A DNA stretch of 64,000 nt from Pseudomonas helleri (GCF_001043025.1 NZ_JYLD01000007.1:186001-250000); one strand, 5' to 3'; positions 26,447 through 36,266 are shown, counted from the first letter of the stretch. The notes: generated by a model not told the origin, from the sequence alone. Translations and numbers: made by a program.

Positions 26447-26463
26447 CCCGCTACCTGCTCTTC

Positions 26464-26535
26464 GTAGGAGCTGCCGCAGGCTGCGATCTTTTGATCTTTA
26501 ACATCAACAGATCGCAGCCTGCGGCAGCTCCTACG
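26464..26535. repeat. REP inverted pair
   Basis: Two facing arms of the GTAGGAGCTGCCGCAGG...GATC family separated by ~15 bp, a long near-perfect palindrome 17 bp after the phoQ stop. It probably stabilises or terminates the phoPQ transcript. Confidence 0.8.
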
Positions 26536-26567
26536 CAAAAAGATCAGGGTCGCTTCGAATTTATCAG

Positions 26568-26579
26568 GCGGGTATCCGC
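26568..26579. promoter_or_regulatory. dctA upstream site 1, GCGGGTATCCGC
   Basis: A palindrome of the GCGG-N4-CCGC family shared with the MHS transporter promoter. It is about 120 bp before the -24 element and is a candidate DctD-type activator site. Confidence 0.5.
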
Positions 26580-26608
26580 CATTTCGCCTGCCGAAAACCC
26601 GCCAAAGG

Positions 26609-26620
26609 GCGGAAATCCGC
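26609..26620. promoter_or_regulatory. dctA upstream site 2, GCGGAAATCCGC
   Basis: Identical to the 11380-11391 palindrome and 41 bp (about four helical turns) from site 1. A further CCGGTGC/GCACCGG inverted repeat lies at 26664-26688 between it and the promoter. Confidence 0.55.
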
Positions 26621-26699
26621 CAAGTATTGTCCTACAAAACATATCGCCATTTTCCTACAAGTGCCGGTGCTATGGGCAATTGCACCGGTTTTGTGCAAA

Positions 26700-26716
26700 T
26701 TGGCCCGTGGCTTGCA
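26700..26716 (+). promoter_or_regulatory. sigma-54 (-24/-12) promoter of dctA
   Basis: TTGGCCCGTGGCTTGCA has GG and GC ten bases apart with a complete TTGCA at -12. It gives a leader of about 120 nt before the dctA ATG. RpoN-dependent transcription of dctA is established in Pseudomonas and Rhizobium. Confidence 0.78.
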
Positions 26717-26849
26717 AAGAGTGTTGCGAGAGTTGCCGATAGAGCAGCTTGAAACAACAAATCCCTCCAAGTACAGGAGGGTTCGCGCTTTAGGTATCAG
26801 CCGTCCCTGGATGGAAGACGACGGTGTGATGCACTTGAGGAACTTTGCA

Positions 26850-28187
26850 ATGACGACTCGTCAGCCACTGTACAAATCTCTGTATGTGCAAGTAATCGCA
26901 GCGATTGCTATCGGTATCTTGCTGGGCCATTACTACCCTGAAACCGGTGTTGCGCTTAAACCGTTGGGCGATGGCTTTATCAAACTGATCAAGATGGTTA
27001 TCGCACCCATTATTTTCTGTACGGTGGTGAGCGGTATCGCCGGCATGCAGAGCATGAAGTCGGTTGGCAAGACCGGTGGTTATGCGTTGCTGTACTTCGA
27101 AATTGTCTCGACCCTGGCCCTGATCATTGGTCTGGTGGTGGTTAACGTGGTGCAGCCAGGTGCTGGCATGCACATCGACGTGTCCACGCTGGACGCCTCT
27201 AAAGTCGCGGCTTACGTGACAGCAGGCGCCGATCAAAGCATCGTTGGCTTCATCCTCAACGTGATCCCGTCGACCATCGTCGGTGCGTTTGCCAACGGCG
27301 ACATCCTGCAAGTGCTGATGTTCTCGGTACTGTTCGGTTTTGCCCTGCACCGCCTGGGTGCCTACGGTAAGCCGGTACTGGACTTCATCGACCGCTTCGC
27401 TCATGTCATGTTCAACATCATCAACATGATCATGAAGCTGGCGCCGCTGGGTGCATTGGGCGCCATGGCGTTCACCATCGGTGCTTACGGTGTGGGCTCG
27501 CTGGTTCAGCTGGGTCAACTGATGATCTGCTTCTACGTGACCTGCGTACTGTTCGTACTGCTGGTGCTGGGCAGCATCGCCCGTGCTCACGGCTTCAGCG
27601 TCGTCAAGCTGATCCGCTACATCCGTGAAGAACTGCTGATCGTACTGGGTACGTCTTCGTCGGAATCGGCACTGCCACGCATGCTGGTGAAAATGGAGCG
27701 TCTGGGTGCGAAGAAGTCGGTAGTGGGTCTGGTGATCCCGACCGGTTACTCGTTCAACCTCGACGGTACCTCGATCTACCTGACCATGGCGGCCGTGTTT
27801 ATTGCTCAGGCCACTGACACCCACATGGACATCACCCACCAGATCACCCTGTTGCTGGTGCTGTTGCTGTCGTCCAAAGGGGCGGCGGGTGTCACCGGTA
27901 GCGGCTTTATCGTACTGGCGGCGACCTTGTCGGCTGTAGGCCACTTGCCGGTGGCTGGCCTGGCGCTGATTCTGGGTATCGACCGCTTCATGTCCGAAGC
28001 CCGCGCCCTGACCAACCTGATCGGTAACGCCGTAGCGACTCTGGTTGTGGCCAAGTGGGTTAAAGAGCTGGACGTCGACGTGATGCAGCGCGAGCTGGCG
28101 TCGGGCGGCAGCCCGCTGGACAACACCCTGCCAGAAGACGACCAACTGGTTGCTGAAGGCCAGATGCCGTCGCAAGTCATGAAGTAA
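26850..28187 (+). CDS. dctA: C4-dicarboxylate transporter DctA
   Basis: A 445-residue inner-membrane symporter of the dicarboxylate/amino acid:cation family that imports succinate, fumarate and malate. It has eight membrane helices plus re-entrant loops. Family motifs are '[14 protein letters not shown]' (Ser-rich re-entrant loop), '[16 protein letters not shown]' and '[19 protein letters not shown]'. The ATG at 26850 follows GAGG at the right distance; a longer open frame back to 26661 crosses the sigma-54 promoter and is not coding. It has a sigma-54 promoter and paired activator sites upstream and a hairpin terminator downstream. Confidence 0.95.
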   Translation: MTTRQPLYKSLYVQVIAAIAIGILLGHYYPETGVALKPLGDGFIKLIKMVIAPIIFCTVVSGIAGMQSMKSVGKTGGYALLYFEIVSTLALIIGLVVVNVVQPGAGMHIDVSTLDASKVAAYVTAGADQSIVGFILNVIPSTIVGAFANGDILQVLMFSVLFGFALHRLGAYGKPVLDFIDRFAHVMFNIINMIMKLAPLGALGAMAFTIGAYGVGSLVQLGQLMICFYVTCVLFVLLVLGSIARAHGFSVVKLIRYIREELLIVLGTSSSESALPRMLVKMERLGAKKSVVGLVIPTGYSFNLDGTSIYLTMAAVFIAQATDTHMDITHQITLLLVLLLSSKGAAGVTGSGFIVLAATLSAVGHLPVAGLALILGIDRFMSEARALTNLIGNAVATLVVAKWVKELDVDVMQRELASGGSPLDNTLPEDDQLVAEGQMPSQVMK

Positions 28188-28202
28188 CGTTAAGCGCCTG
28201 AA

Positions 28203-28229
28203 AAACCCATCTTCGGATGGGTTTTTTTA
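28203..28229 (+). terminator. intrinsic terminator of dctA
   Basis: AAACCCATC-TTCG-GATGGGTTT stem-loop followed by a run of seven T, 15 bp beyond the dctA stop. Confidence 0.9.
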
Positions 28230-28235
28230 TGGGCG

Positions 28236-28730
28236 TTATTCGACCCGGGCCTCGCCACTGAACACCAGTGTCTGGCGGCAACGGCGGCACAGATAGCGCC
28301 GGCCTTGCTTGACCAGGTTATGACGCTGGGCGCTGAAGGGGAAATCGCTGTCGGGGCATGGGCAGCGGTAAATGTAGCGCGTTGCGGTGCGTCGCTTGAT
28401 CGCGTATGTGTGGCAGCGGTTAGGCGGCAACTCGTAAACCCCGCGCATGATCAACTGCCATTCCTCGCCATGGGGCGCGATACGGTCGCCAAACAATTGG
28501 TGGGCTATCAGGTGCGCCACTTCGTGGGGCACGGTTTGCTTGAGAAAGTCTTCGCTGTTTTCGCGGTACAACTGCGGATTGAAGCGCAGCAGGTTCTCGT
28601 GCAGGTGGGCAACTCCGGCCTTTTGGCCGCGCAGCTTGAAGCTGACTACAGGGCGCTTGAAAGGCCGCTTAAAAAACACTTCGGCCTGTTTGAAACAGTC
28701 TTCGACGCGGGTGTTGAGTAACTCGGGCAT
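28236..28730 (-). CDS. sprT: SprT-family zinc metalloprotease-like protein
   Basis: A 164-residue SprT protein: the metal-binding 'VPHEVAHLIAHQLFG' (HExxH, about residues 69-74) and a C-terminal zinc-ribbon with Cys pairs ('YRCPCPDSDFPF', 'YLCRRCRQTLVF'). Bacterial SprT is related to the DNA-protein crosslink protease Spartan, but its substrate is not established. It is convergent with dctA. A REP pair follows upstream of its promoter. Confidence 0.88.
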   Translation of the reverse strand: MPELLNTRVEDCFKQAEVFFKRPFKRPVVSFKLRGQKAGVAHLHENLLRFNPQLYRENSEDFLKQTVPHEVAHLIAHQLFGDRIAPHGEEWQLIMRGVYELPPNRCHTYAIKRRTATRYIYRCPCPDSDFPFSAQRHNLVKQGRRYLCRRCRQTLVFSGEARVE

Positions 28731-28817
28731 GCGGTTCGGGTCTCCAGAGGCGGCGATTATGCCGCATGCGGAAAAGGTTCCGAAGCGCTGGGCGCTGAAT
28801 GGTCTGCCCCGATCATT

Positions 28818-28868
28818 GTAGGAGCGAGCTTGTCTCGCGATCTTTTGATCTTCAAAAGATCGCGAGCA
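28818..28868. repeat. REP inverted pair
   Basis: A complete GTAGGAGCGAGCTTGTCTCG arm and a short inverted GATCGCGAG return arm. It lies between the sprT start and the end of the Yip1 gene. Confidence 0.7.
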
Positions 28869-28882
28869 CCTTTAAAGCTGGC

Positions 28883-29485
28883 TCAAGAGATATACGTCGG
28901 CCCAATCCCCAGCCCCCAAACAATCACGCTGAACGCGATAATCGCCACCAACACCACCAAGCCCACGGCCAGGATCGAGCTTGAAAACAAAAAGCCTTCA
29001 TCCGGGTCGATGTTCATCACGGTCGGTACGCCCACGAACAGCAGGAACACCGTGTAGCAAATGGCCGCCGTGCCCACCAACAATGCCAGCCACATCTGCG
29101 GGTACAGCGCCGCGAGCCCGGCAATAAACAAGGGCGTTGCCGTATAAGTGGCAAACGCCACACAACGGGCCATGCTCGGCACGGCATCGTAGGTGCGGGC
29201 CATCCAGTGGATAAAACTCGCCATGACGCCAACGCCCACCAACATCGCCAGGTAAGACAAGGCGCTCATCCACAGCGCGCTGTCGAGGGTGAGCATGACC
29301 GGCGGATTACCGCCGATCTTCCAGCCCACCTGAGTGGTGCCGATAAACGCGCAAACCACCGGGATCGCCGCCAGGATCAAGGTGTGGGTGAGGTAGATGC
29401 GGCTGACGCTTTTTTCGGCGTCGACACGGATCTCGCGCCACTCTTGATCAGGGTGGGTAAAGAGACCTAGAACGTGATGGATCAT
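28883..29485 (-). CDS. Yip1-family inner-membrane protein
   Basis: A 200-residue protein with five hydrophobic segments (first near 'LILAAIPVVCAFIGT'; last 'ILAVGLVVLVAIIAFSVIVW') and the family opening 'MIHHVLGLFTHPDQEWREIR'. Bacterial Yip1/DUF1282 proteins have no settled function. The start at 29485 follows CAGGAGT; upstream in-frame codons are not conserved. The 265 bp upstream to ttcA hold no other gene I can support. Confidence 0.85.
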   Translation of the reverse strand: MIHHVLGLFTHPDQEWREIRVDAEKSVSRIYLTHTLILAAIPVVCAFIGTTQVGWKIGGNPPVMLTLDSALWMSALSYLAMLVGVGVMASFIHWMARTYDAVPSMARCVAFATYTATPLFIAGLAALYPQMWLALLVGTAAICYTVFLLFVGVPTVMNIDPDEGFLFSSSILAVGLVVLVAIIAFSVIVWGLGIGPTYIS

Positions 29486-29750
29486 GGCGCTCACTCCTGT
29501 TTCAAACGCATCGTCCTTGGTAGGGTTTCCCGCGGCCGCGCACGGGCACACACGCCTCTGGTGTGCAGGTGCAGGGCCTGAATTGAGTATAGAAACCCTT
29601 GTACTGGACCGCCCTAGTCCTTTAGCGCTAATCACTTTGTTAGGTCCAGGCTTATCGCGATGTGGTCTAAGTGGGGGCGGGGGTTCGTGTGCGCGGTTTT
29701 TTTAAGTAAAATGCCCGGCTTTTGGTCTTAACTCGCGGAATTGAAGCGCT

Positions 29751-30575
29751 ATGGGCACTCTCTCGGTCTCTCAACTTAAACTCCAGAAACGCCTGCGCCG
29801 ATTGACCGGTGAGGCGGTGGCTGACTTCAACATGATTGAAGACGGCGACAAGGTGATGGTGTGCCTGTCGGGCGGTAAAGACAGTTACACGCTGCTGGAT
29901 GTGCTGCTTCACCTGCAAAAGGTCGCGCCGATCCAGTTCTCGATCGTGGCCGTGAACATGGACCAGAAACAGCCGGGCTTCCCGGAAGAGGTGCTGCCGG
30001 CGTACCTCAAGTCGCTGGGCGTTGAGTACCACATCGTCGAAAAAGACACCTACTCGGTGGTCAAAGAGCTGGTCCCGGAAGGCAAGACCACCTGTTCGCT
30101 GTGCTCGCGCCTGCGCCGGGGCACCTTGTACACCTTCGCCGACGAAATCGGCGCGACCAAAATGGCCTTGGGTCATCACCGTGATGACATCGTCGAGACG
30201 TTCTTCCTCAACATGTTCTTCAACGGCACGCTCAAGGCGATGCCGCCCAAGTTGCGCTCCGACGACGGGCGTAACGTGGTGATTCGCCCGTTGGCGTACT
30301 GCAACGAGAAGGACATTCAGGCGTACTCGGATTTGCAGCAGTTCCCGATTATTCCGTGCAACCTCTGCGGCTCGCAGGAAAACCTGCAACGCCAGGTGGT
30401 CAAAGACATGCTGCAAGAGTGGGAACGCAAGAACCCGGGCCGCACCGAAAGCATTTTCCGCAGCCTGCAACACGTGAACCCGTCGCAACTGGCAGACCGC
30501 AACCTGTTTGATTTTGCCAGCCTGAAGATCGACGAAACCGCGACCCCGCGTTTCGTTAATCTGTTGAACCTCTAA
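29751..30575 (+). CDS. ttcA: tRNA 2-thiocytidine biosynthesis protein TtcA
   Basis: 274 residues. It adds sulfur at C32 of certain tRNAs using ATP and an iron-sulfur cluster. The PP-loop ATP site '[17 protein letters not shown]' (about residues 43-59) and the two CxxC pairs holding the cluster ('[12 protein letters not shown]', '[12 protein letters not shown]') are all present. The following Tag-like glycosylase gene is 55 bp downstream on the same strand. Confidence 0.95.
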   Translation: MGTLSVSQLKLQKRLRRLTGEAVADFNMIEDGDKVMVCLSGGKDSYTLLDVLLHLQKVAPIQFSIVAVNMDQKQPGFPEEVLPAYLKSLGVEYHIVEKDTYSVVKELVPEGKTTCSLCSRLRRGTLYTFADEIGATKMALGHHRDDIVETFFLNMFFNGTLKAMPPKLRSDDGRNVVIRPLAYCNEKDIQAYSDLQQFPIIPCNLCGSQENLQRQVVKDMLQEWERKNPGRTESIFRSLQHVNPSQLADRNLFDFASLKIDETATPRFVNLLNL

Positions 30576-30630
30576 GCCCGCAAACGGCTCTGAACCCCAT
30601 GTGACACCCCACTGACCCAGAGGAGAGGGC

Positions 30631-31302
30631 ATGCGCGACTACAAATGGCTGCACGAATATTGTTTGAACCGTTTTGGTTCGTCCGCCGCGCTGGAAGCCG
30701 AGTTGCCCGTTCCTCGCACGCCTGCGCAACTGCGCAAGATCCCGGACGACCGTTACCTGTCGACCCTGGCACTGCGGGTGTTTCGTGCCGGTCTCAAACA
30801 CAGCGTGGTGGACGCCAAATGGCCGGTGTTTGAAGAAGTGTTCTTCGGCTTTGACCCGGAAAAAGTCGTGCTGATGGGCGCTGAGCACCTGGAGCGGTTG
30901 ATGCAGGACGCGCGGATCATTCGCCACTTGGGCAAGCTCAAGAGCGTGCCGCGCAATGCTCAGTTGATCCTCGACATTGCCCACGAACACGGCAGTTTCG
31001 GCGCGTTTATCGCCGATTGGCCGGTGACCGACATTGTCGGCTTGTGGAAGTACCTGGCCAAGCACGGTAACCAACTGGGCGGCCTGTCGGCGCCACGCTT
31101 CTTGCGCATGGTCGGCAAAGACACCTTTGTGCCGAGCTATGACGTTGTGGCGGCGCTCAACGCACAAAAGCTGGTAGACAAAGTACCGACCAGTCTGCGC
31201 GACCTGGCGATTGTGCAAGATGCTTTCAACCAGTGGCACGCTGAAAGCGGTCGGCCGATGTGCCAGTTGTCGCAGATGCTGGCGTTTACCGTGAATCACT
31301 GA
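30631..31302 (+). CDS. DNA-3-methyladenine glycosylase I-like protein
   Basis: A 223-residue protein of the Tag/HhH-type glycosylase group: 'MRDYKWLHEYCLNRFGSSAA' opening, helical body, 'GGLSAPRFLRMVGKDTFVPS' in the region that holds the helix-hairpin-helix in Tag. Expected role: removal of alkylated adenine from DNA. The sequence is distant from E. coli Tag and I cannot verify the zinc-binding residues, so activity is not assured. GAGGAGAGGG precedes the ATG. It lies directly after ttcA. Confidence 0.75.
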   Translation: MRDYKWLHEYCLNRFGSSAALEAELPVPRTPAQLRKIPDDRYLSTLALRVFRAGLKHSVVDAKWPVFEEVFFGFDPEKVVLMGAEHLERLMQDARIIRHLGKLKSVPRNAQLILDIAHEHGSFGAFIADWPVTDIVGLWKYLAKHGNQLGGLSAPRFLRMVGKDTFVPSYDVVAALNAQKLVDKVPTSLRDLAIVQDAFNQWHAESGRPMCQLSQMLAFTVNH

Positions 31303-31319
31303 CCATGGGGTAGTGATAG

Positions 31320-31348
31320 ACGGTTTGTCAGGTTGTTTACGGTTTGTC
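31320..31348 (+). promoter_or_regulatory. direct repeat ACGGTTTGTC x2 upstream of the dehydratase
   Basis: Two copies of ACGGTTTGTC (31320-31329, 31339-31348), 19 bp apart, about 50-80 bp before the dehydratase ATG. They are candidate operator half-sites, perhaps for the YheO-type regulator at 32756-33382. Confidence 0.4.
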
Positions 31349-31399
31349 TGATTATGGATAATATGTCTGGGTCTGCTCACTCGTCGAGGACCTGTTGCC

Positions 31400-32365
31400 A
31401 TGCCAATCACTCTGCCCACCTATCAAGCGGTCATCGACGCGTCGAAGCGGCTCGAAGGGGTCGCCAACGTGACGCCGGTTCTAACCTCGCGCACGCTTGA
31501 TAACGACATCGGCGCGCAGGTGTTTTTCAAATGCGAAAACTACCAGCGCACCGGCTCTTTCAAGTTCAGGGGCGCGTACAACTCGCTAGCTCAATTCACT
31601 GACGCTCAGCGCCAGGGCGGCGTGGTTGCGTTCTCTTCGGGCAATCACGCTCAAGGCATCGCGCTGGCAGCGTCGTTGCTGAAGATCCCGGCGATCATTG
31701 TCATGCCCACGGATGCCCCCGTCGCCAAGGTGGCGGCAACCAAGGGCTACGGTGCCGAGGTGATTTTCTACGACCGTTACACCCAGGACCGCGAAGCGAT
31801 CGGCAAGGCGCTGGCCGCTGAGCGCGGCATGACGTTGATCCCGTCCTACGATCACCCGGACGTATTGGCCGGGCAGGGCACGGCGGCCAAGGAACTGTTC
31901 GACAGTGTCGGCCCGCTGGACGCGCTGTTTGTCGGCCTGGGCGGTGGCGGCATGCTCTCGGGCACCACGCTGTCGACCCGCGCGCTGTCACCCGATTGCA
32001 CCCTCATCGGGGTTGAGCCGCAGGCCGGTAATGACGGCCAGCAGTCGTTCAATTCAGGGGTGATTGTTCACATTGATACCCCCGACACCCTCGCCGATGG
32101 TGCGCAAACCCAGCACCTGGGGCAGTACACGTTCCCGATTATCCTCAACGGTGTTAACCGGATCGTCACGGTGACCGATGAAGAGCTGGTCTGGGCCATG
32201 AAGTTCTTTGCTGAGCGCATGAAGATGGTGGTCGAACCCACCGGCTGCCTGGGGCTGGCGGCCGTCAGAAAATACAAGGCTGAGCTTCAGGGCCAGCGTG
32301 TCGGCGTGATGATTACGGGCGGCAATATCGACATCGAGAAACTCGGCACACTTCTGCAGTCCTGA
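31400..32365 (+). CDS. PLP-dependent threonine/hydroxyaspartate dehydratase-type enzyme
   Basis: A 321-residue fold-type II PLP enzyme. The PLP Lys is Lys-55 in 'TGSFKFRGAYN', with phosphate loop 'GLGGGGMLSG' near 186 and the substrate loop 'SSGNHAQG'. It resembles L-threo-3-hydroxyaspartate ammonia-lyase and short serine/threonine dehydratases that lack the regulatory ACT domain. The reaction yields an enamine/imine, which the neighbouring RidA protein would hydrolyse. The substrate could be 3-hydroxyaspartate, threonine or serine; sequence alone does not decide. Confidence 0.82.
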   Translation: MPITLPTYQAVIDASKRLEGVANVTPVLTSRTLDNDIGAQVFFKCENYQRTGSFKFRGAYNSLAQFTDAQRQGGVVAFSSGNHAQGIALAASLLKIPAIIVMPTDAPVAKVAATKGYGAEVIFYDRYTQDREAIGKALAAERGMTLIPSYDHPDVLAGQGTAAKELFDSVGPLDALFVGLGGGGMLSGTTLSTRALSPDCTLIGVEPQAGNDGQQSFNSGVIVHIDTPDTLADGAQTQHLGQYTFPIILNGVNRIVTVTDEELVWAMKFFAERMKMVVEPTGCLGLAAVRKYKAELQGQRVGVMITGGNIDIEKLGTLLQS

Positions 32366-32395
32366 ACCCCCAACGCTCTCTCACGCAGGTGATCC

Positions 32396-32803
32396 ATGAA
32401 CATCATAAGCACTGATGCGGCGTCGCCCCCGGCTGGCCATTATTCGCAAGCCATAAGCCACCAAGGCACGCTGTATATCTCGGGGCAACTGCCGGTTAGC
32501 CCCTCTGGCGCTCACAACCTCGACGCGTCGTTTGCTGAGCAGGCACAGATTGCGCTGAATAACCTGCTGGCCATTCTCAAGGCGGCGGGCGGCGAGCCGA
32601 GTGATTTGCTCAAAGTGACGGTTTACGTTGCTGGTGTGCAGCACTGGCCGGCCTTTGATCAGGTTTACGCCGAGCTGTTGGGCAGCCATCGCCCGGCACG
32701 TGCCGTGGTGCCGGTGCCCGAGTTGCATCATGGTTACTTGGTTGAAATTGAGGCGTTAGCGCGTGTCGCTGTACACGGTAGCGCGGGACACGCCGAGGTG
32801 TGA
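32396..32803 (+). CDS. RidA/YjgF-family enamine deaminase
   Basis: A 135-residue protein with the RidA pattern: 'GHYSQAISHQGTLYISGQLP', 'NLLAILKAAGGEPSDLLKVT' and the catalytic Arg in 'HRPARAVVPVPEL'. RidA hydrolyses reactive 2-aminoacrylate/enamines released by PLP dehydratases, and the gene follows one by 30 bp. Its 3' end overlaps the convergent regulator gene by 48 bp. Confidence 0.88.
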   Translation: MNIISTDAASPPAGHYSQAISHQGTLYISGQLPVSPSGAHNLDASFAEQAQIALNNLLAILKAAGGEPSDLLKVTVYVAGVQHWPAFDQVYAELLGSHRPARAVVPVPELHHGYLVEIEALARVAVHGSAGHAEV

Positions 32804-33382
32804 CGCCACGGTCTCCATGGCTTTTCTGATGTCCAGCAGGCCCGCGTCTTTCAGCTCTTGTAGCAGCACTCTGCGGTCAGCCGCCTTGAGGGTGCGGGGC
32901 GTGGTGGCCAGGCGTGCAGCAAACTGATCAATCCGTGCCCGGATGGTCTCTGCGCCGCTGGGCTCAAGGGTTTCGTGCGGGCGCTCGCCGTGAAAGGCGC
33001 CGAACTGCTCGAGCATGCCTTGCAGCCCTTTGAACAGGGTCAGGTCGATGTTCATGCACAGCGCGGCCACGTAATGCCCCGAAGAATCCTTGATGCCGAT
33101 CGAGGTGCTCTTGACCTGGCGACCGTCTTTGAACTGATTGGGGTAGTTGGCAATCACCTGCGGGTAGGCTGGGTCGGCAATGCGCGCCAGCCCCAGCTCA
33201 GTCGCCGGGTCCCCGACGGCCCTGCCGGACAGGTTGTTGTGAATGGCCAGAATGGCGTGCTCGGGGTCGCGCAAATCATGCAAAACCACCTCGCAAAAGG
33301 GGCTGAACGTTTGGCTCAAGCCTTCTGCGATGTGCTCCATCTGACTGATGAGCGCCAGTTGCTCGGGGGTAGTGCGCTTCAT
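32756..33382 (-). CDS. YheO/DauR-type PAS-HTH transcriptional regulator
   Basis: A 208-residue protein: YheO-like PAS domain (about 12-120, 'FCEVVLHDLRDPEHAILAIH') and C-terminal HTH ('RKAMETVASHLGVSRATVYS'). DauR of this family represses D-amino-acid catabolism in Pseudomonas. Here it lies convergent to a dehydratase-ridA pair and is likely its regulator. Start ATG at 33382; ATG 33403 is possible. Confidence 0.82.
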   Translation of the reverse strand: MKRTTPEQLALISQMEHIAEGLSQTFSPFCEVVLHDLRDPEHAILAIHNNLSGRAVGDPATELGLARIADPAYPQVIANYPNQFKDGRQVKSTSIGIKDSSGHYVAALCMNIDLTLFKGLQGMLEQFGAFHGERPHETLEPSGAETIRARIDQFAARLATTPRTLKAADRRVLLQELKDAGLLDIRKAMETVASHLGVSRATVYSDTR

Positions 33383-33434
33383 GTTGAAGATTTCCAGCGT
33401 CAATAAACGGTTTCAATGAGGGGACGATAACAGC

Positions 33435-33560
33435 CTAGGCGCGGCTTTTCTCCGGGCCTTTGGATTTGAATGACTCATTCAGGAACGACGCCAGCGCCTG
33501 GACTTTGCGCGACCTGTTTTTACGCGGCGGGATAAGCATCAAAATCGGCGCGGGGTCGAA
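33435..33560 (-). pseudogene. LysR-family regulator remnant (C-terminus only)
   Basis: On the minus strand a frame reads '..DWAFDPAPILMLIPPRKNRS' then 'RKVQALASFLNESFKSKGPE' and stops at TAG (33437-33435). This is the typical last ~45 residues of an LTTR. Upstream (33560-33620) the similarity disappears and there is no HTH, start codon or Shine-Dalgarno, so it is a deletion relic. Confidence 0.65.
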
Positions 33561-33625
33561 CGCCCAGTCGCTCTGAGGCGCTGGATGAACGCGGCGAGGC
33601 CCGCCAATGGCCCCGCCGTTTACGC

Positions 33626-34981
<1,356 letters not shown>

Positions 34982-35105
34982 GAGCGGGTCGCTTCTTGCG
35001 TAAGGTGGCGGGTATTCTACCCGCCTCACAGGCGTGTCTGAACCGTGTGCGGTCATTGGTCGCCTGTTAATGTCTTTTGTTGGCTTAAATGAGAAGGAAC
35101 AGCAC

Positions 35106-35567
35106 ATGTTCAAGCGACTGTTGGCGGCCACTGCCGTCGCCGCTACGTTATTGCTCGCCGGGTGCGGGAATGATTACGGGGTCGATCAACATGGAGAGAA
35201 GGTCGCGTCCGAACGTCTGGACAAGCAATGGAAAGTGATCAACTACTGGGCCGAATGGTGCGGGCCGTGCCGCGTTGAAATCCCCGAGCTGAACGCGCTG
35301 GAAGGCCAGTTGCAGGGGCAATCGGTGGGTTTATTCGGGGTTAACTTTGACGGTTTGCAGGGCAAGGAACTGAACGATGCCAGCACCGCGCTGGGCATCA
35401 CCTTTACCGTATTGGCCCAAGACCCGGCCGACACCTTTGACCTGCCGCGCAGTGAAGCCTTGCCGGTCACCTACATCATCGATGACAAGGGCAAGGTCCG
35501 CGCCCAGTTGCTGGGCGAACAAACCGCGGCGGGGATCCTGGCCAAGCTCAAGGAATTGAAGGGCTAG
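35106..35567 (+). CDS. TlpA-family thioredoxin-like lipoprotein
   Basis: 153 residues. The lipoprotein signal peptide ends in the lipobox 'LLLAGC' (Cys-20), followed by a thioredoxin domain with the active site 'WAEWCGPCRVEIPELNALE'. A thiol-disulfide reductant on the periplasmic face, type TlpA/ResA. Start 35106 after AAGGA. The lipobox fixes the start; upstream codons from 35034 would mask it. Confidence 0.88.
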   Translation: MFKRLLAATAVAATLLLAGCGNDYGVDQHGEKVASERLDKQWKVINYWAEWCGPCRVEIPELNALEGQLQGQSVGLFGVNFDGLQGKELNDASTALGITFTVLAQDPADTFDLPRSEALPVTYIIDDKGKVRAQLLGEQTAAGILAKLKELKG

Positions 35568-35587
35568 GCCATGCGTACGCAATAAAA

Positions 35588-36215
35588 CTGTAGGGGCGAG
35601 CTTGCCTCGCGATCTTTTGATCTTGGCGGTTGAGAGGGTTTTGCGGGTGCTACGCGCCCGGACGTAGCCTCGCAAAGCTCGTCAACTGCTACGGGGGATA
35701 TGCGCGCGATCTTTCGACGCAGCCTTCGTGCCTCGTCAGCGACTACAAGCGCACGCGATCAAACTGTAGGAGCGAGCTTGCCTCGCGATCTTTTGATCTT
35801 GATTGTTGAGAGGGCTTTGCGGGTGCTGCGCGCCCGAACGTAGCCTCGCAAAGCTCGTCAACTGCTACGAGGGGTATGCGCGCGATCTTTCGACGCAGCC
35901 TTCGTGCCTCGTCAGCGACTACAGGCGCACGCGATCCAACTGTAGGAGCGAGCTTGCCTCGCGATCTTTTGATCTTGGGGATTGAGAGGGTTTTGCGGGT
36001 GCTACGCGCCCGGACGTAGCCTCGCAAAGCTCGTCAACTGCTACGAGGGATATGCGCGCGATCTTTCGACGCAGCCTTCGTGCCTCGTCAGCGACTACAG
36101 GCGCACGCAATAAAACTGTAGGAGCGAGCTTGCCTCGCGATCTTTTGATCTTGGCGGTTGCGGGTGCTACGCGCCCGGACGTAGCCTCGCAAAGCTCGTC
36201 AACTGCTACAGCTGC
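35588..36215. repeat. tandem array, 176-bp unit, three full copies plus a truncated fourth
   Basis: The unit begins CTGTAGGAGCGAGC (copies at 35588, 35764, 35940 and 36116, exactly 176 bp apart). Each contains a REP arm, an 'ACGTAGCCTCGCAAAGCTCG' block and an 'AGCCTTCGTGCCTCGTCAGC' block. Copies differ by scattered substitutions; the fourth has an internal deletion and ends at a REP pair of the other family. Short open frames crossing it are repeat artefacts. It fills 35568-36266, a 0.7-kb stretch without genes. Confidence 0.85.
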
Positions 36216-36265
36216 CGCAGGCTGCGATCTTTTGATGTTGAAGGTTAAAAGATCGCAGCCTGCGG
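36216..36265. repeat. REP inverted pair ending the tandem array
   Basis: CTGCCGCAGGCTGCGATC and its inverted return arm GATCGCAGCCTGCGG with a ~20-bp middle, directly before the end of the META-domain gene. Confidence 0.75.
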
Positions 36266-36266
36266 G

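Noticed and set aside
26661..26849. Longer N-terminus for DctA starting at 26661
   Set aside because: It would translate the sigma-54 promoter and leader; the ATG at 26850 has a Shine-Dalgarno and begins with the family's N-terminus.
26790..28175. A 461-codon open frame opposite dctA
   Set aside because: Its composition is dominated by His, Gln and Arg, typical of the antisense frame of a high-G+C membrane protein gene; DctA motifs are on the plus strand.
35588..36215. CRISPR-like periodicity in the 176-bp array
   Set aside because: The units are contiguous near-identical copies containing REP blocks; there are no short repeats with unique spacers and no cas genes.
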